DNA of 64,000 bases. It comes from Marinomonas aquiplantarum (lineage in GTDB: Bacteria; Pseudomonadota; Gammaproteobacteria; Pseudomonadales; Marinomonadaceae). The DNA lies in NCBI RefSeq assembly GCF_003314975.1, contig NZ_QNRF01000002.1:124001-188000 (forward strand), in the 5' to 3' direction. The translations under genes and the position numbers were made by a program. Below are positions 18,552 through 28,413 of the stretch, in pieces. The notes below the pieces were generated by a model. That model was not told the DNA's origin and did not search any database. It worked only from the letters and a program-made list of their open reading frames with translations. Position 1 is the stretch's first letter, and each line of letters starts with the position of its first letter.

Positions 18552-19127
18552 ATGGCTAATATTTCTACCAGCGACATGCGCGGCGGCACAAAAGTAATGG
18601 TTGATGGCGATCCATGTGCGGTTTTAGATAACGAACACGTAAAACCAGGTAAAGGCCAAGCCTTTAACCGTTTAAAGTTGCGTAACCTGAAAACCGGTCG
18701 TGTTTGGGAGCGTACCTTTAAGTCTGGCGATACTTTGGAAGCAGCTGATGTAATGGATACCGATATGGAATACCTTTACACAGATGGTGAGTTCTGGCAT
18801 TTCATGGCGGTTGACGGTTCGTTTGAGCAACACGCAGCAGATGAAAATGCCATTGCCGATACGAAGAATTGGTTGAAGGAACAAGAAAAATACGTTGTGA
18901 CTTTATACAATGGTGCACCACTAGCGGTTACACCGCCTAACTTCATTGAGTTAGAAGTGGTAGAAACGGATCCAGGTGTAAAAGGTGATACCGCAAACGG
19001 TGGTTCTAAACCAGCTTTCTTAACCACAGGCGCCATGGTTCGCGTGCCTCTTTTCATCAATATTGGTGAAGTGTTGCGTGTGGATACTCGTACGGGTGAA
19101 TACGTTTCACGTGCGACTGGCAAATAA
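18552..19127 (+). CDS. efp: Translation elongation factor P
   Basis: 191 aa. The KOW-like N-terminal domain has the modification loop VKPGKGQAF with Lys34 as the acceptor, then two OB domains (C-terminal block [13 protein letters not shown]). EF-P relieves ribosome stalling at polyproline. Lys34 should be beta-lysylated by EpmA and EpmB, both encoded in the window. The SD is GTGAGGATGT upstream of ATG, and a strong terminator follows. Confidence 0.98.
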   Translation: MANISTSDMRGGTKVMVDGDPCAVLDNEHVKPGKGQAFNRLKLRNLKTGRVWERTFKSGDTLEAADVMDTDMEYLYTDGEFWHFMAVDGSFEQHAADENAIADTKNWLKEQEKYVVTLYNGAPLAVTPPNFIELEVVETDPGVKGDTANGGSKPAFLTTGAMVRVPLFINIGEVLRVDTRTGEYVSRATGK

Positions 19128-19150
19128 GTCAGGTTCGCTAGAAAGATTCT

Positions 19151-19180
19151 AAAAAAGGGAAGCCGTGGCTTCCCTTTTTT
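19151..19180 (+). terminator. Intrinsic terminator after efp
   Basis: AAGGGAAGCC-gt-GGCTTCCCTT stem with A-run before and T-run after; it may also serve the convergent minus-strand gene. Confidence 0.92.
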
Positions 19181-19194
19181 ATGTCTGCTTTTTA

Positions 19195-20796
19195 TTAAAG
19201 GCTCTCAGCCTGACTTGTCATTATGTGCTGCGCTGCTTTGTTCGCAATCGCCAAAGTGGGTGCTGTGGTGTTGCCGCTGACCAAAGTAGGCATGATGGAG
19301 GCATCAACCACGCGGAGCTTATCGATGCCGATCACTTTCAGGTTTTCATCGACAACAGACATATCATCTTGGCCCATTTTGCAGGTGCCAACTGGGTGAT
19401 AAATGCTTTCCGCGTGTTGTCGTATGTAGTCTATCTTTTCTGCTTCTGTCAGTATTTTCTTAGCTGGTCGCCAGGCCTGTTTAGAAAAAGCCTGTAAGCC
19501 TGGTTGTAGTAAAATCTCATTGGCGCAATCGAATGCTCTTAGCATGCCCTGCATGTCTTCTTCAGCGGATAAATAATTAGCTTCAATTCTGGGGGCATCG
19601 AAAGGGGAGCTGGAATGCAAACCAATATGACCACGACTGGCTGGACGCAGTAAGCAAGCCCTTAGGGTGTAACCAAAGTATCGAGTGGTGGGCCATAAAT
19701 TTAGACCGTGATCCACTTCAACCGCAGGCAAAAAATGCAGCTGTACATCGGGTCTGGAGTTGTCTTGTTGCGTGGCGACAAAGGCACCGGCTTCGGCCAT
19801 GTTCGACGCTAGCAAACCTCGACGCTTGGTGTATTGCATCACCGCCTTAATGCCTTGTGGTAAAAAGCTTGGGTGAAAGGAAATGCTAGAGCGGGTTTTG
19901 TCTAAGTGAATCAAACTGATGTCTAAATGGTCTTGTAAATTCTGACCGACTCCTGCCAGTTCATGTTCTACTTTAATGCCGTGAGTCGTTAATTCGTGAC
20001 TCGCACCAATACCGGATAACATGAGGATTTGCGGACTGTGAATGGCACCAGCGGATAAAAGAATTTCTTTATCCGCTTTGAGAAAATGCGACTTACCGTC
20101 CTTGCGATACAAAACGCCTGTGGCGGTCTTATCGTGTAGCTGAATCTTTTCAACTTGCGCTTGCGAGATGATGGTTAAGTTCTTTCTGTGTTTGGCTTTA
20201 TTAAGAAAAGCGTGAGCCGCGCTGCAGCGTTGACCTCGATTTTGCATCACATCATAAAAACCTGCGCCCAATTGCTTGGCACCATTGAAATCAGCGTTAA
20301 GGGGTAAACTGTATTCTTGGCAGGCGTCGACAAAAGCTTGTGAAAGCGGGTGCTGGTGTCGAAGTGCTTGTACTTGTAATTCGCCATCGCTTCCATGCCA
20401 AGTGTTTTCGCCTCTATGATAATGCTCAGTGGCTTTGAAATGAGGTAATAAGCTGGCGTAATCCCATCCTTCAGCACCTTGTCTTTGCCAATCATCATAA
20501 TCTTCGGCTTGGCCGCGGGTGTAACACATGGCATTGATGGCAGAACTACCACCTAAGCCTTTGCCTCTGGGCCAAAATAACTGTCGATTGTTTAATTCAG
20601 GTTCGGCTTTGGTGCGTAATGCCCAATTAAATTTGCGGCTACGCATTAAACCAATAATGCCGGCGGGAATGGTGACTAAGGGGTGGTTATTTGAACCGCC
20701 TGCTTCCAGAAGGGTGACTTGCCATTGCGGGTTTTGAGACAAGCGTTCGGCTAACAAGCAGCCTGCCGCACCGCCGCCAATGATGATGTAATCCAT
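19195..20796 (-). CDS. GMC-family FAD oxidoreductase (choline dehydrogenase/AlkJ-like)
   Basis: 533 aa from ATG 20796; a GTG three codons earlier is less likely. The FAD-binding motif IIIGGGAAGCLLAERL is at the N-terminus. GMC signature 1 (WPRGKGLGGSSAINAM), signature 2 (GAIHSPQILMLSGIG) and the C-terminal HPVGTCKMG with the catalytic His are all present. Family members oxidise alcohols such as choline or medium-chain alcohols. No betaine genes are nearby, so choline is not specially supported. It is a monocistronic unit. Confidence 0.88.
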   Translation of the reverse strand: MDYIIIGGGAAGCLLAERLSQNPQWQVTLLEAGGSNNHPLVTIPAGIIGLMRSRKFNWALRTKAEPELNNRQLFWPRGKGLGGSSAINAMCYTRGQAEDYDDWQRQGAEGWDYASLLPHFKATEHYHRGENTWHGSDGELQVQALRHQHPLSQAFVDACQEYSLPLNADFNGAKQLGAGFYDVMQNRGQRCSAAHAFLNKAKHRKNLTIISQAQVEKIQLHDKTATGVLYRKDGKSHFLKADKEILLSAGAIHSPQILMLSGIGASHELTTHGIKVEHELAGVGQNLQDHLDISLIHLDKTRSSISFHPSFLPQGIKAVMQYTKRRGLLASNMAEAGAFVATQQDNSRPDVQLHFLPAVEVDHGLNLWPTTRYFGYTLRACLLRPASRGHIGLHSSSPFDAPRIEANYLSAEEDMQGMLRAFDCANEILLQPGLQAFSKQAWRPAKKILTEAEKIDYIRQHAESIYHPVGTCKMGQDDMSVVDENLKVIGIDKLRVVDASIMPTLVSGNTTAPTLAIANKAAQHIMTSQAESL

Positions 20797-20875
20797 ATAA
20801 AGCACTCGTTTTGTTATTGGTATCGCGCTAATGAATTGATGTTACCTTATGTTTGTTCATGACAGAACCAATAAA

Positions 20876-20903
20876 AAAAGGGAAACCATTTTGGTTTCCC
20901 TTT
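20876..20903 (-). terminator. Intrinsic terminator after the CurA-like gene
   Basis: AAAGGGAAACCA-ttt-TGGTTTCCCTTT stem. The poly-A on its left reads as a T-run on the minus strand. Confidence 0.9.
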
Positions 20904-20922
20904 CCCATGTGAGAGCAAAATA

Positions 20923-21915
20923 CTACAGCTCTACAATCAACTTACCTTGGTTTTTGCCTTCAAACAGCATGTTAATACCGCTGGTGGCATTTTCTAAACC
21001 TTTTAAGGTGTGAGCTCGATATTTCAACTCCCCTTTCGTTAGCATGCCGCCCAATGCTTGTCCGTATTCTGGAATACGATGGAAATGATCCGGCATAGTG
21101 AAGCCTTGGATAGTCAATCGACGCTTGATAATGCTTACCCAGCTTGGTCCTGGAGCCGGCTCAGCTTTCTGATAATCAGCAATCAAACCACATACTGCAA
21201 TACGACCGTGTGGGTTCATGCGATCAAAAATTGGCCCTTGCGCTGTGCCACCGGTATTTTCAAAAAACAGATCAATACCATTGGGCGTGGCATTGTGTAA
21301 CTGTTCAACAAAGTCTGCGTCTTTATAATTAATGGCGTGATCAAAGCCCAGCTCACTGGTTAGCCACTGGCACTTTTCATCCGAACCGGCCACACCAATT
21401 ACGGTCAGGCCTTTATTTTTCGCCATTTGTCCTACCAAAGAACCAACTGAACCTGCCGCTGCGGTGACGATAAGCGTCTGACCTGCTTCCGGTTTTAATA
21501 CTTCAAATACACCGTGGTAGGCAGTGATGCCTGGCAGAGCGATCACAGATAAAATGGCTTCGGCGGGTAATTCTTTCGGGATCTGGTTAAGGTTGTCGCC
21601 ATTGCTTAGTGCATATTCGGTCAAGCCCATAAGCCCCATTACACGGCTGCCAACGGGGAATTTATCGTTTTCAGAGGCAACGACTTCACCGATACCGCTA
21701 GCGCGCATGGTGTCGCCTAATTTCACTGGCGGAATATAGCTGTTTTCATCAGGGCTCATCCAGCCACGCATGGCAGGGTCTAGTGATAAATGTGTTAGTT
21801 TTACCAACACTTCACCTTCTGAAGGCTGAGGTATTGCTTGCGTGACCATGTCAAACAAGTCTTCGGTGATTTCAAGCTCAGGGCGTTTCACGAGCTTAAT
21901 AGCGCGGTAAGACAT
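20923..21915 (-). CDS. NADP-dependent oxidoreductase, CurA/leukotriene-B4-dehydrogenase type
   Basis: 330 aa, zinc-free MDR family. HLSLDPAMRGWM is the family's N-terminal signature. The nucleotide-binding loop AAAGSVGSLVGQMAK follows, with later FENTGG and CGLIADYQ. Relatives reduce enone double bonds (CurA of E. coli reduces curcumin; others act on alkenals). The SD is AGGAGAATGTTC before ATG. The substrate in this organism is unknown. Confidence 0.88.
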   Translation of the reverse strand: MSYRAIKLVKRPELEITEDLFDMVTQAIPQPSEGEVLVKLTHLSLDPAMRGWMSPDENSYIPPVKLGDTMRASGIGEVVASENDKFPVGSRVMGLMGLTEYALSNGDNLNQIPKELPAEAILSVIALPGITAYHGVFEVLKPEAGQTLIVTAAAGSVGSLVGQMAKNKGLTVIGVAGSDEKCQWLTSELGFDHAINYKDADFVEQLHNATPNGIDLFFENTGGTAQGPIFDRMNPHGRIAVCGLIADYQKAEPAPGPSWVSIIKRRLTIQGFTMPDHFHRIPEYGQALGGMLTKGELKYRAHTLKGLENATSGINMLFEGKNQGKLIVEL

Positions 21916-21981
21916 AGAACATTCTCCTTTATAAATATGCCGAATAGTTTAGCTTAAATGAATGGACTAAATGGTCAATTT

Positions 21982-22896
21982 TTATGGAGTGAATGTGGTG
22001 TTATATTTTAATTGTGCCATTTCTAACATCCATTTCTTGAACGCATTGACTGAAGATAAGTGCGCGACTCTTTGAGGAATGACTAAATAGTAATCCTGTC
22101 CTTGGATTTGAAAAAAATAATCTTCTTTACCACACATAAGCCAGTGGTTTTTGAGTGAGTGTTCTGCTGCTACTTGGCCTAATAAAGCGATACCTTGTCC
22201 TGATAAGGCTGCTTGTATTGTGAAGTTTTCATCATTGAAGTACTGGATTTTGGCGCGAGGGAAGGTACTAAGTAACTGCTCATTAAAGTCTAGAGGCGCT
22301 AATGTCGGATTTTTCCATTGAGTCGCGAAAAACTGTATTGGTGGTTTTTCTTCAAGGCATGTTTGCCAGTAACTTGGAGTGGCATATAGAGAAAAGGACT
22401 CAGTAAATAAGGCGTGGCTTTTTAATGTGCTTTTGTGAGAAAGCACAGAAGAGTCTCCATATCGAATAACGACATCAATGCGACGATCATTTTCTATATC
22501 GACTATTTCATCTTCGCCCTGTATTTGGATATTGATACCTGGGTTAAGTGATTGAAACAGATTTAAATTTGGAACTAACCATTTCGCTGCAAAGGAGTTT
22601 GTTGTGCTGACTGTCAAATTATTGGGGGATTTCTTTAAGGCATTAATTTTTGTTAGTAACCCGTGTAGTGATTGATACGCGGTGTTTGCGAGTATTTTGC
22701 CTTCCGGTGTTAGAATGACTTTTCTGGTTCTACGTTCAAAAAGCTTGATATTCAGCTTGTCTTCAAGTGCTCGAATTTGATGAGAGACGGCTGTTAGTGT
22801 GACATTTAATTCTACGGCAGCAGCTTTAAAACTGCCAAGCCGTGCAGACGCTTCAAAAGCTCGAATACTCTTGAGAGAGGGTAACTTCTGAAACAC
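21982..22896 (-). CDS. LysR-family regulator divergent from azoR
   Basis: 304 aa. An HTH of GcvA type (IRAFEASARLGSFKAAAVELNVTLTAVS) is followed by the effector domain. It is divergent from the azoreductase gene with 118 bp between starts, so azoR is the probable target (inference). Confidence 0.85.
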   Translation of the reverse strand: MFQKLPSLKSIRAFEASARLGSFKAAAVELNVTLTAVSHQIRALEDKLNIKLFERRTRKVILTPEGKILANTAYQSLHGLLTKINALKKSPNNLTVSTTNSFAAKWLVPNLNLFQSLNPGINIQIQGEDEIVDIENDRRIDVVIRYGDSSVLSHKSTLKSHALFTESFSLYATPSYWQTCLEEKPPIQFFATQWKNPTLAPLDFNEQLLSTFPRAKIQYFNDENFTIQAALSGQGIALLGQVAAEHSLKNHWLMCGKEDYFFQIQGQDYYLVIPQRVAHLSSVNAFKKWMLEMAQLKYNTTFTP

Positions 22897-23014
22897 GAGA
22901 TTGTCCTTTATAGATGAATTAAAGTTATTTGTAGAAAAAATCTAATCGTTTGTCATATGCAATGTATGAATGAAAACTGTCCTCTGAGAATTATGAAATA
23001 ACAGAGGTGTTTTA

Positions 23015-23680
23015 ATGAATAATATACTGCATATTGACTCTAGTGTCCGCTTTGCTGAAGGTGAATCTTCGAGTCATACATCCATTTCCAAATCTTTAGG
23101 TCAACATTTTATACAAACATGGATGAAAAAAAACAATTTAACAAAGGTAGTGTATCGAGACTTGGCCAATAATCCGCCTGAGTTTATTTCAATGGATTGG
23201 CTGGCGGCTGCGTTTACCGAAAAAGGGGGATGTTCGGAGTGGCAAAAGAGAGTGCTTGAGCAGTCAGATTTGTATTATGAAGAAGTAAAACAGGCTGATT
23301 TGATTTTGATAACCGCGCCCATGCATAACTACGGCATGCCTGCTGTTCTAAAGGCTTGGTTTGATCAGGTCTTACGGTTAAACCATACCTTTACCTTCGA
23401 TCTTAAAAGAGGGGACTTTCCGATTGAGCTTATGTTGTTTGGAAAAGTGTTGGTATTACTAACTTCAACGGGTGAGTTTGGCTTTCAAGTCGGTGGGGTT
23501 AGGGAAGAAATGAATCATCTCGGCCCTCATGTAAAACTGCTTGGACGTTATTTAGGGGCAGAGTCTTTTTATGAAATAGGTTCTGAGTTTCAAGAATTTA
23601 AAGATGTAAGGCATCAACATTCGATTGCGAACGCAAGAATACAAATAGAAAGCCTAGTAACTGATTTATTAAGACCGTAA
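23015..23680 (+). CDS. azoR: FMN-dependent NADH azoreductase/quinone reductase
   Basis: 221 aa, a flavodoxin-like fold. The N-terminal strand ILHIDSSVR with Ser-rich FMN-phosphate loop, APMHNYGMPAVLKAWFDQVLR (FMN ring contact) and LLTSTGEFG are the AzoR family blocks. It reduces quinones and azo compounds using NADH and is commonly induced by thiol or quinone stress. The SD AGAGGTG precedes ATG. A strong two-way terminator follows. Confidence 0.88.
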   Translation: MNNILHIDSSVRFAEGESSSHTSISKSLGQHFIQTWMKKNNLTKVVYRDLANNPPEFISMDWLAAAFTEKGGCSEWQKRVLEQSDLYYEEVKQADLILITAPMHNYGMPAVLKAWFDQVLRLNHTFTFDLKRGDFPIELMLFGKVLVLLTSTGEFGFQVGGVREEMNHLGPHVKLLGRYLGAESFYEIGSEFQEFKDVRHQHSIANARIQIESLVTDLLRP

Positions 23681-23683
23681 AGC

Positions 23684-23727
23684 AAAAAATTCGACTTCTC
23701 ATGTGAGAAGTCGAATTTTATTTTTTT
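23684..23727. terminator. Bidirectional terminator between azoR and the DoxX gene
   Basis: A long stem with arms AAATTCGACTTCTCA and TGAGAAGTCGAATTT, flanked by A-run and T-run, between convergent genes. Confidence 0.93.
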
Positions 23728-23739
23728 GACTTAGGTCGT

Positions 23740-24174
23740 TTATTTGCTAATTGCTTTGTCTACAGACAAAGGGCCAGCGCCGCTGAAAGCCAATGATAAG
23801 CAGGCCACTAGCAAGGTTAGGGCATATTCATAACCATTGTTTGCCATGAAAAGACCGTTGCTGAAGTGCACTGAGAAGATGGCGATCAGCATGGTGAAGG
23901 CGAGGGCGATACCAGCTGGACGAACTAACAAACCAATGACTAACGCCAAACCACCAAAGAATTCTGCACTACCAGCCAACAGAGCCATCAGGTAGCCAGG
24001 TTCAAGACCAATTGAGGCCATCCATTGCCCTGTGCCTTCTAAACCGTAACCACCGAATGCGCCAAACAATTTTTGTGCGCCATGGGCCATTAAAATCAAA
24101 CCAACAGGGATGCGCAAAATAGTGCTAGCCCAGCCAGAAGAAGTACGAGTGATGTTTTGAATAAATGCTTGCAT
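23740..24174 (-). CDS. DoxX-family membrane protein
   Basis: 144 aa with four hydrophobic helices. The family opening is ILRIPVGLILMAHGAQKLFGAFGG, followed by GLALVIGLLVRPAGIAL. DoxX proteins are inner-membrane proteins often linked to redox and thiol stress, without a settled reaction. The SD is AAGGTAGAAACT. Confidence 0.88.
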   Translation of the reverse strand: MQAFIQNITRTSSGWASTILRIPVGLILMAHGAQKLFGAFGGYGLEGTGQWMASIGLEPGYLMALLAGSAEFFGGLALVIGLLVRPAGIALAFTMLIAIFSVHFSNGLFMANNGYEYALTLLVACLSLAFSGAGPLSVDKAISK

Positions 24175-24306
24175 AGTTTCTACCTTGAAATGTTTTATGG
24201 ACGATAGAAATACTATATACAGTTTGTGACAAAATAAGTAACGAAGTATTTTGAGTCAGCTGTTCAACTTTTTTGAACAACTGACTCTTACTATGATGGA
24301 AGAGTA

Positions 24307-25722
24307 TTAACGCACGCTATGGTGAATAAGCTGGCAAAGACTCAAAAGCTGCTGGTGAGTATTGTGTTTGTCGGCTTGGGCTTCTAGAGGCCAGCCGCAA
24401 TTGATACGAAAACAATCGGTATAAAAGTCATGGGTGCTGAAACAAGCGCCGCTGCGAATGTCTATATTAAGTCGCTGAGCATCCTTCTCTAATTGCACCG
24501 CATCCAACCCAGGCACTTGTATCCATAACACCATTCCGCCTTGTGGCGTGCTGATTTTAGCTTTTACTGGCAAGGCTTTGGCTAAGACTTGTTGATATTG
24601 GTGAATGTGTTGTCCCATTTGATAGCGAATGTTGTGAACATGGCGACGGTATTCTCCCGTGTTAATAAACTCCGCCATACAGGATTGTACTAAACCGTTC
24701 ACGCCAAAGCTGGTGAGCGTGTGCTTGCGCATGTATTCCGTAAAATAGCGCCCAGGCTGGCACCAGCCAAGTCGCATGCCTTCGGCCAAAATTTTGGAAA
24801 AGGAACCGCACCAAATCACATAGCCATGTTGATCCCAATATTTTGCCGGTAAAGGCACTTCTTTAATGTGACTTAATTCAAAATACACATCGTCCTCAAT
24901 CATGGGGATTTGATATTTTGCGGCCAGTGCGGCTAAGGCTTGCTTTTGCTGATCGGAAAAACTGATGCCATTGGGGTTGATGTTATTCGTGCTGAACAAA
25001 GAGGCTTTAACTTTACCTTGTTTTAGCAAGTGTTCAAATTGCGGCAAATCTATTCCATCTTGCCCAATAGGCACTTCGATAACTTGCCTTGATAAAGTGG
25101 TCAGCAAATCCAACAGTCCACTGAAACAAGGTGAGCCAATAGCAATGGTGTCGCCCTCATGGGTTAGGGTTTCAATGGCTTTTTTGACACTGTCGATACA
25201 GCCATTGGTGATTACTATCTCTTGGCTAGAAAAAGGCAAACCATAGCCACGTAAATGCTCGGTTAAAGCATTTCTCAGTACCATTTCCCCTTGAATATCA
25301 GGATATTGAAAAAGCGGCTGACTGGCCCGTTGTGCGACGCGCTTGATACTGCGTTGCAAACCTGTGTTGGGTAATAACTGCGGGGCAATCATAGAGGTGC
25401 CCAGCGGACTAAAAAATTCCGAATGTGGATTGTAACCGCGGCTAGGAGCGTACTTCTTGGGATCTCTTTGTTCCATCAATAGGTTAGAAAGGGCAGGGAA
25501 AGCGCTGTCCTTGATACGGCTAGCAACAAAATAGCCGGCCTGCGGACGCGCATAAATCCAGCCGGTTTGCTGTAAATAGTGATAAGCACGTGTGGCTGTG
25601 GTCATGCTGACCTGATGCTGCTTAGTGACTTTTCGTAAGGATGGTAAGCGGGCTCCCGAGGGGAGTTTTTGCGTGTTAATTTGCTCAATAAAATGTTGAG
25701 CCAAGCGCTGATGTTTTGACAT
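24307..25722 (-). CDS. MocR/PdxR-type regulator (GntR HTH fused to aminotransferase domain)
   Basis: About 471 aa from ATG 25722. In-frame ATGs at 25746 and 25758 are possible. An N-terminal GntR winged helix (LPSLRKVTKQHQVSMTTATRAYHYLQ) is joined to a fold-type I aminotransferase-like domain, with the expected PLP lysine in GSFSKILAEGMRLGW. Such proteins sense PLP or amino acids and often control a divergent transporter or enzyme. Here the divergent neighbour is an EamA exporter. Confidence 0.88.
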   Translation of the reverse strand: MSKHQRLAQHFIEQINTQKLPSGARLPSLRKVTKQHQVSMTTATRAYHYLQQTGWIYARPQAGYFVASRIKDSAFPALSNLLMEQRDPKKYAPSRGYNPHSEFFSPLGTSMIAPQLLPNTGLQRSIKRVAQRASQPLFQYPDIQGEMVLRNALTEHLRGYGLPFSSQEIVITNGCIDSVKKAIETLTHEGDTIAIGSPCFSGLLDLLTTLSRQVIEVPIGQDGIDLPQFEHLLKQGKVKASLFSTNNINPNGISFSDQQKQALAALAAKYQIPMIEDDVYFELSHIKEVPLPAKYWDQHGYVIWCGSFSKILAEGMRLGWCQPGRYFTEYMRKHTLTSFGVNGLVQSCMAEFINTGEYRRHVHNIRYQMGQHIHQYQQVLAKALPVKAKISTPQGGMVLWIQVPGLDAVQLEKDAQRLNIDIRSGACFSTHDFYTDCFRINCGWPLEAQADKHNTHQQLLSLCQLIHHSVR

Positions 25723-25861
25723 AAATGAAGGCTCTCTTCTATGCATTTTCTCTAGCATAGCAAAATTGTACTCTTATTTTTATTTAAAATTGAATCTGTG
25801 CTCTTTTTGGTTTTGCCGTGATACTAGGCAGGCTTCTTCGGTATTGAAAAGAGAGAAAGAG

Positions 25862-26743
25862 ATGAAACTCAGAGATTTTTGCTTGTTGTTCGCTTTAATG
25901 GCTTTATGGGGATTGAACTTCAGTGTGATTAAACTGGGGGTGAATAACATTGATCCTCTTATGTTAACCGCATTGCGTTTTACTTTTGCGGTATTTCCAC
26001 TGGTGCTTTTTATCAAGCGCCCTAATGTGCAATGGCGTTATCTTATTGCCTATGGGCTGTCATTTGGGGTGGGGGTTTGGGGGTTAACAACCTTATCGAT
26101 TCGTTTAGGGCTGTCCGCTGGCATGGCGTCTTTATTATTGGATATGAGCGTTGTTAGTAGCTTGTTGGTAGGCTATTTTGTATTGAAGGAAAGTCTGACA
26201 CTCAACAAATTACTGGGTGCTGGGCTGGCCTTGATAGGGCTATTCATCATAATACAGGCGGATGGTGGCGCTATTACTATAAGCGGCCTTGTGTTGGTCT
26301 TATTGGCTTCGGTGTGTTGGAGTGTGAATGGCGTTATTGTGAAATGGGCCAATACCCGTGAAATTTTTGCCTTTAATATATGGGGAATGTTGTTTGCCCC
26401 CGTGCCATTAGTGCTTTTGTCTATGGCGCTGAATGGTCCTAGTGTGGTGACTGATTTGGTGACTGAATTCAACCAGTCAGCTTTGTTCTCAGCTTTGTTT
26501 CAGGCTTATCCCACCACTTTATTGGGCTATTGGTTATGGAATAAGATGATAATGAAGTACTCCATTTCCAGTGTGGCTCCCATGACTCTATTGGTGCCAG
26601 TGTTTGGTATATTGGGTGGTTACTGGTTTTATGATGAAGTGATTTCACTCAGCCAGATAGTGGCAGGTGGACTGATTCTTGCTGGTTTATTGATCAGTCA
26701 AATGACATGGAATGGCGTGCGGCTTAAGCGCAGTACCATTTGA
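25862..26743 (+). CDS. EamA/DMT-family exporter
   Basis: 293 aa from ATG 25862, with purine-rich GAGAGAAAGAG upstream. It has ten hydrophobic helices in two EamA repeats. MALWGLNFSVIKLGVNNIDPLMLTALRF resembles the O-acetylserine/cysteine exporter EamA. Divergence from a MocR regulator and a LysE-type exporter directly downstream suggest an amino-acid or metabolite efflux cluster (inference). Confidence 0.87.
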   Translation: MKLRDFCLLFALMALWGLNFSVIKLGVNNIDPLMLTALRFTFAVFPLVLFIKRPNVQWRYLIAYGLSFGVGVWGLTTLSIRLGLSAGMASLLLDMSVVSSLLVGYFVLKESLTLNKLLGAGLALIGLFIIIQADGGAITISGLVLVLLASVCWSVNGVIVKWANTREIFAFNIWGMLFAPVPLVLLSMALNGPSVVTDLVTEFNQSALFSALFQAYPTTLLGYWLWNKMIMKYSISSVAPMTLLVPVFGILGGYWFYDEVISLSQIVAGGLILAGLLISQMTWNGVRLKRSTI

Positions 26744-26793
26744 TCTTGTTGTCAGCCAAAATCTAAAATTTCGCCTAACAAAGGAAAAGGACA

Positions 26794-27420
26794 ATGCAGG
26801 ACATTCATTACGGTTTGATTTTAATGGCTGCCTTTGTTGCGGTGGCAAGTCCTGGGCCTGCTACCTTAGCCATAGCCAGTACGGCGATGAGCTCAGGGCG
26901 ATCTAATGGCATAGCAACTGCATTTTGCGTGCTGACAGGGTCTTTCCTTTGGTCTTTTTCTGGTGCTTTTGGCATGGCTGCTGTGATGTACGCCAATGCG
27001 TGGTTATTTGAATTTTTGCGTTATCTCGGAGCTATTTACTTACTATTTCTGGCTTTTAAGTCCTTTAAGTCGGTAGTGCGACCTAAGTCAATCACCTTAG
27101 AGCAGACAACGTCAAACTCTTTGCAAAGCGATTATTTACGCGGCTTGGGAATACATTTAACCAATCCTAAGGTTATTTTGTTTTTTGGTGCCTTGTATTC
27201 TATGGGCGTGCCAAGCGGCGTGGAAGTCCAAGGCTTGCTTTCGATTATCTTTTTGATTGGTTTGCAAAGTATGTGTTTGTTTCTTGGCTATGCCTTGTTG
27301 TTTTCCCATGAAACATTTCGACGTCTTTATTTAAGGATGAGCCGAGTATTTGATGGCCTGTTTACAGTGTTTTTTGGCATTGCTGGAATAAAAATTCTGA
27401 TGAGTAAATTGAGCGTTTAA
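26794..27420 (+). CDS. LysE/RhtB-family translocator
   Basis: 208 aa, six predicted helices. The family motif ASPGPATLAIASTAMSSGR is near the N-terminus, followed by YLGAIYLLFLAFKSFKS. It exports amino acids by family. The SD is AAAGGAAAAGGA, 51 bp after the EamA gene. A LysR gene converges 40 bp downstream. Confidence 0.88.
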   Translation: MQDIHYGLILMAAFVAVASPGPATLAIASTAMSSGRSNGIATAFCVLTGSFLWSFSGAFGMAAVMYANAWLFEFLRYLGAIYLLFLAFKSFKSVVRPKSITLEQTTSNSLQSDYLRGLGIHLTNPKVILFFGALYSMGVPSGVEVQGLLSIIFLIGLQSMCLFLGYALLFSHETFRRLYLRMSRVFDGLFTVFFGIAGIKILMSKLSV

Positions 27421-27459
27421 TTGTTTATAGAAATCGGGAGTGGATTCGCCGCTCTCATT

Positions 27460-28260
27460 TTAGACGTGATCCATCGCAAGCCCAATGCGTTGGATCAAAC
27501 GTCGTACTTCCGGCAAATAACGATCTTCATGGTGAGTTACTAGCCATTGATCATGGCTAAGTTCTTCAATGATATTATCAATTCTATGCAAGCTAGTTTG
27601 CGTGTCTCCAATAAAGGTTGGTAAGACTGCAATGCCTTTGCTAGCAAGAGCTAAGTCGAGGCTGTTTCTTGGGGCATTCGTTTCGCAAATAATATCCAAG
27701 TGTTTTTGCTGATCTAGCCATTGTGCCGAGGGGGTATTGGCGATGACTTTAATCCAGCTATTAGGCGCATTTTTTGTCGAATAAGGAGCGAATTCTACTT
27801 TTGCTAATTTTCGACATACCAAAGATTCTTCTGTGGGGCGTTGATTACGAAAGCCTATTACGATTTCTCGATGCGATATAGCGAGTTTCTTTTCTTCTGA
27901 GACAAAGCGCAATAACAGATCCGGTGGCGAGCCAATAAACTCATCCAAGTGTTGTATTAATGCAAGAGTGGTCCAACTGCCTGCGGAGATTTTTACCAGT
28001 GGACGTGAGGTTTCTGGTGGTGATGTTTGACGTAAAATAAGCGCTTCTATTTGCGTTAATTCGCTGAGTAACTTTTGTCCATCTGCTGTTAATAGATAGC
28101 CTCTATCTTGTCTGATAAAGAGTTCTTGTTGCATTTGTTTCTCAAGCTCATACATTCTTCTGCCCAATGTGGCAGGACTGCGTTGGCATTGTTTTGCTGC
28201 AGCTGACAAGCCTCCGTGTCTGGCAACGGCAAGGAAAAATTTGAGGTCATTCCAATCCAT
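27460..28260 (-). CDS. LysR-family regulator
   Basis: 266 aa from ATG 28260 (MDWNDLKFFLAVARHG, the usual opening of this sub-branch); ATG 28275 is an alternative. The HTH is GGLSAAAKQCQRSPATLGRRM. The effector domain is somewhat short. It is convergent to the LysE gene and not divergent from a clear target. Confidence 0.8.
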   Translation of the reverse strand: MDWNDLKFFLAVARHGGLSAAAKQCQRSPATLGRRMYELEKQMQQELFIRQDRGYLLTADGQKLLSELTQIEALILRQTSPPETSRPLVKISAGSWTTLALIQHLDEFIGSPPDLLLRFVSEEKKLAISHREIVIGFRNQRPTEESLVCRKLAKVEFAPYSTKNAPNSWIKVIANTPSAQWLDQQKHLDIICETNAPRNSLDLALASKGIAVLPTFIGDTQTSLHRIDNIIEELSHDQWLVTHHEDRYLPEVRRLIQRIGLAMDHV

Positions 28261-28413
28261 GTTCTTTTCAATCATGAAATAGTCTTTTTAATATGTTTTG
28301 TTGTTGAAAAGACATTACGCCTTATTCTAGGTAAGGGTCAATCATTACTTTTATTTTAGAGAGTGCTGTTGAGGCTGGACATTTCATGCTCAACATATTC
28401 GGGAGGCTTTACG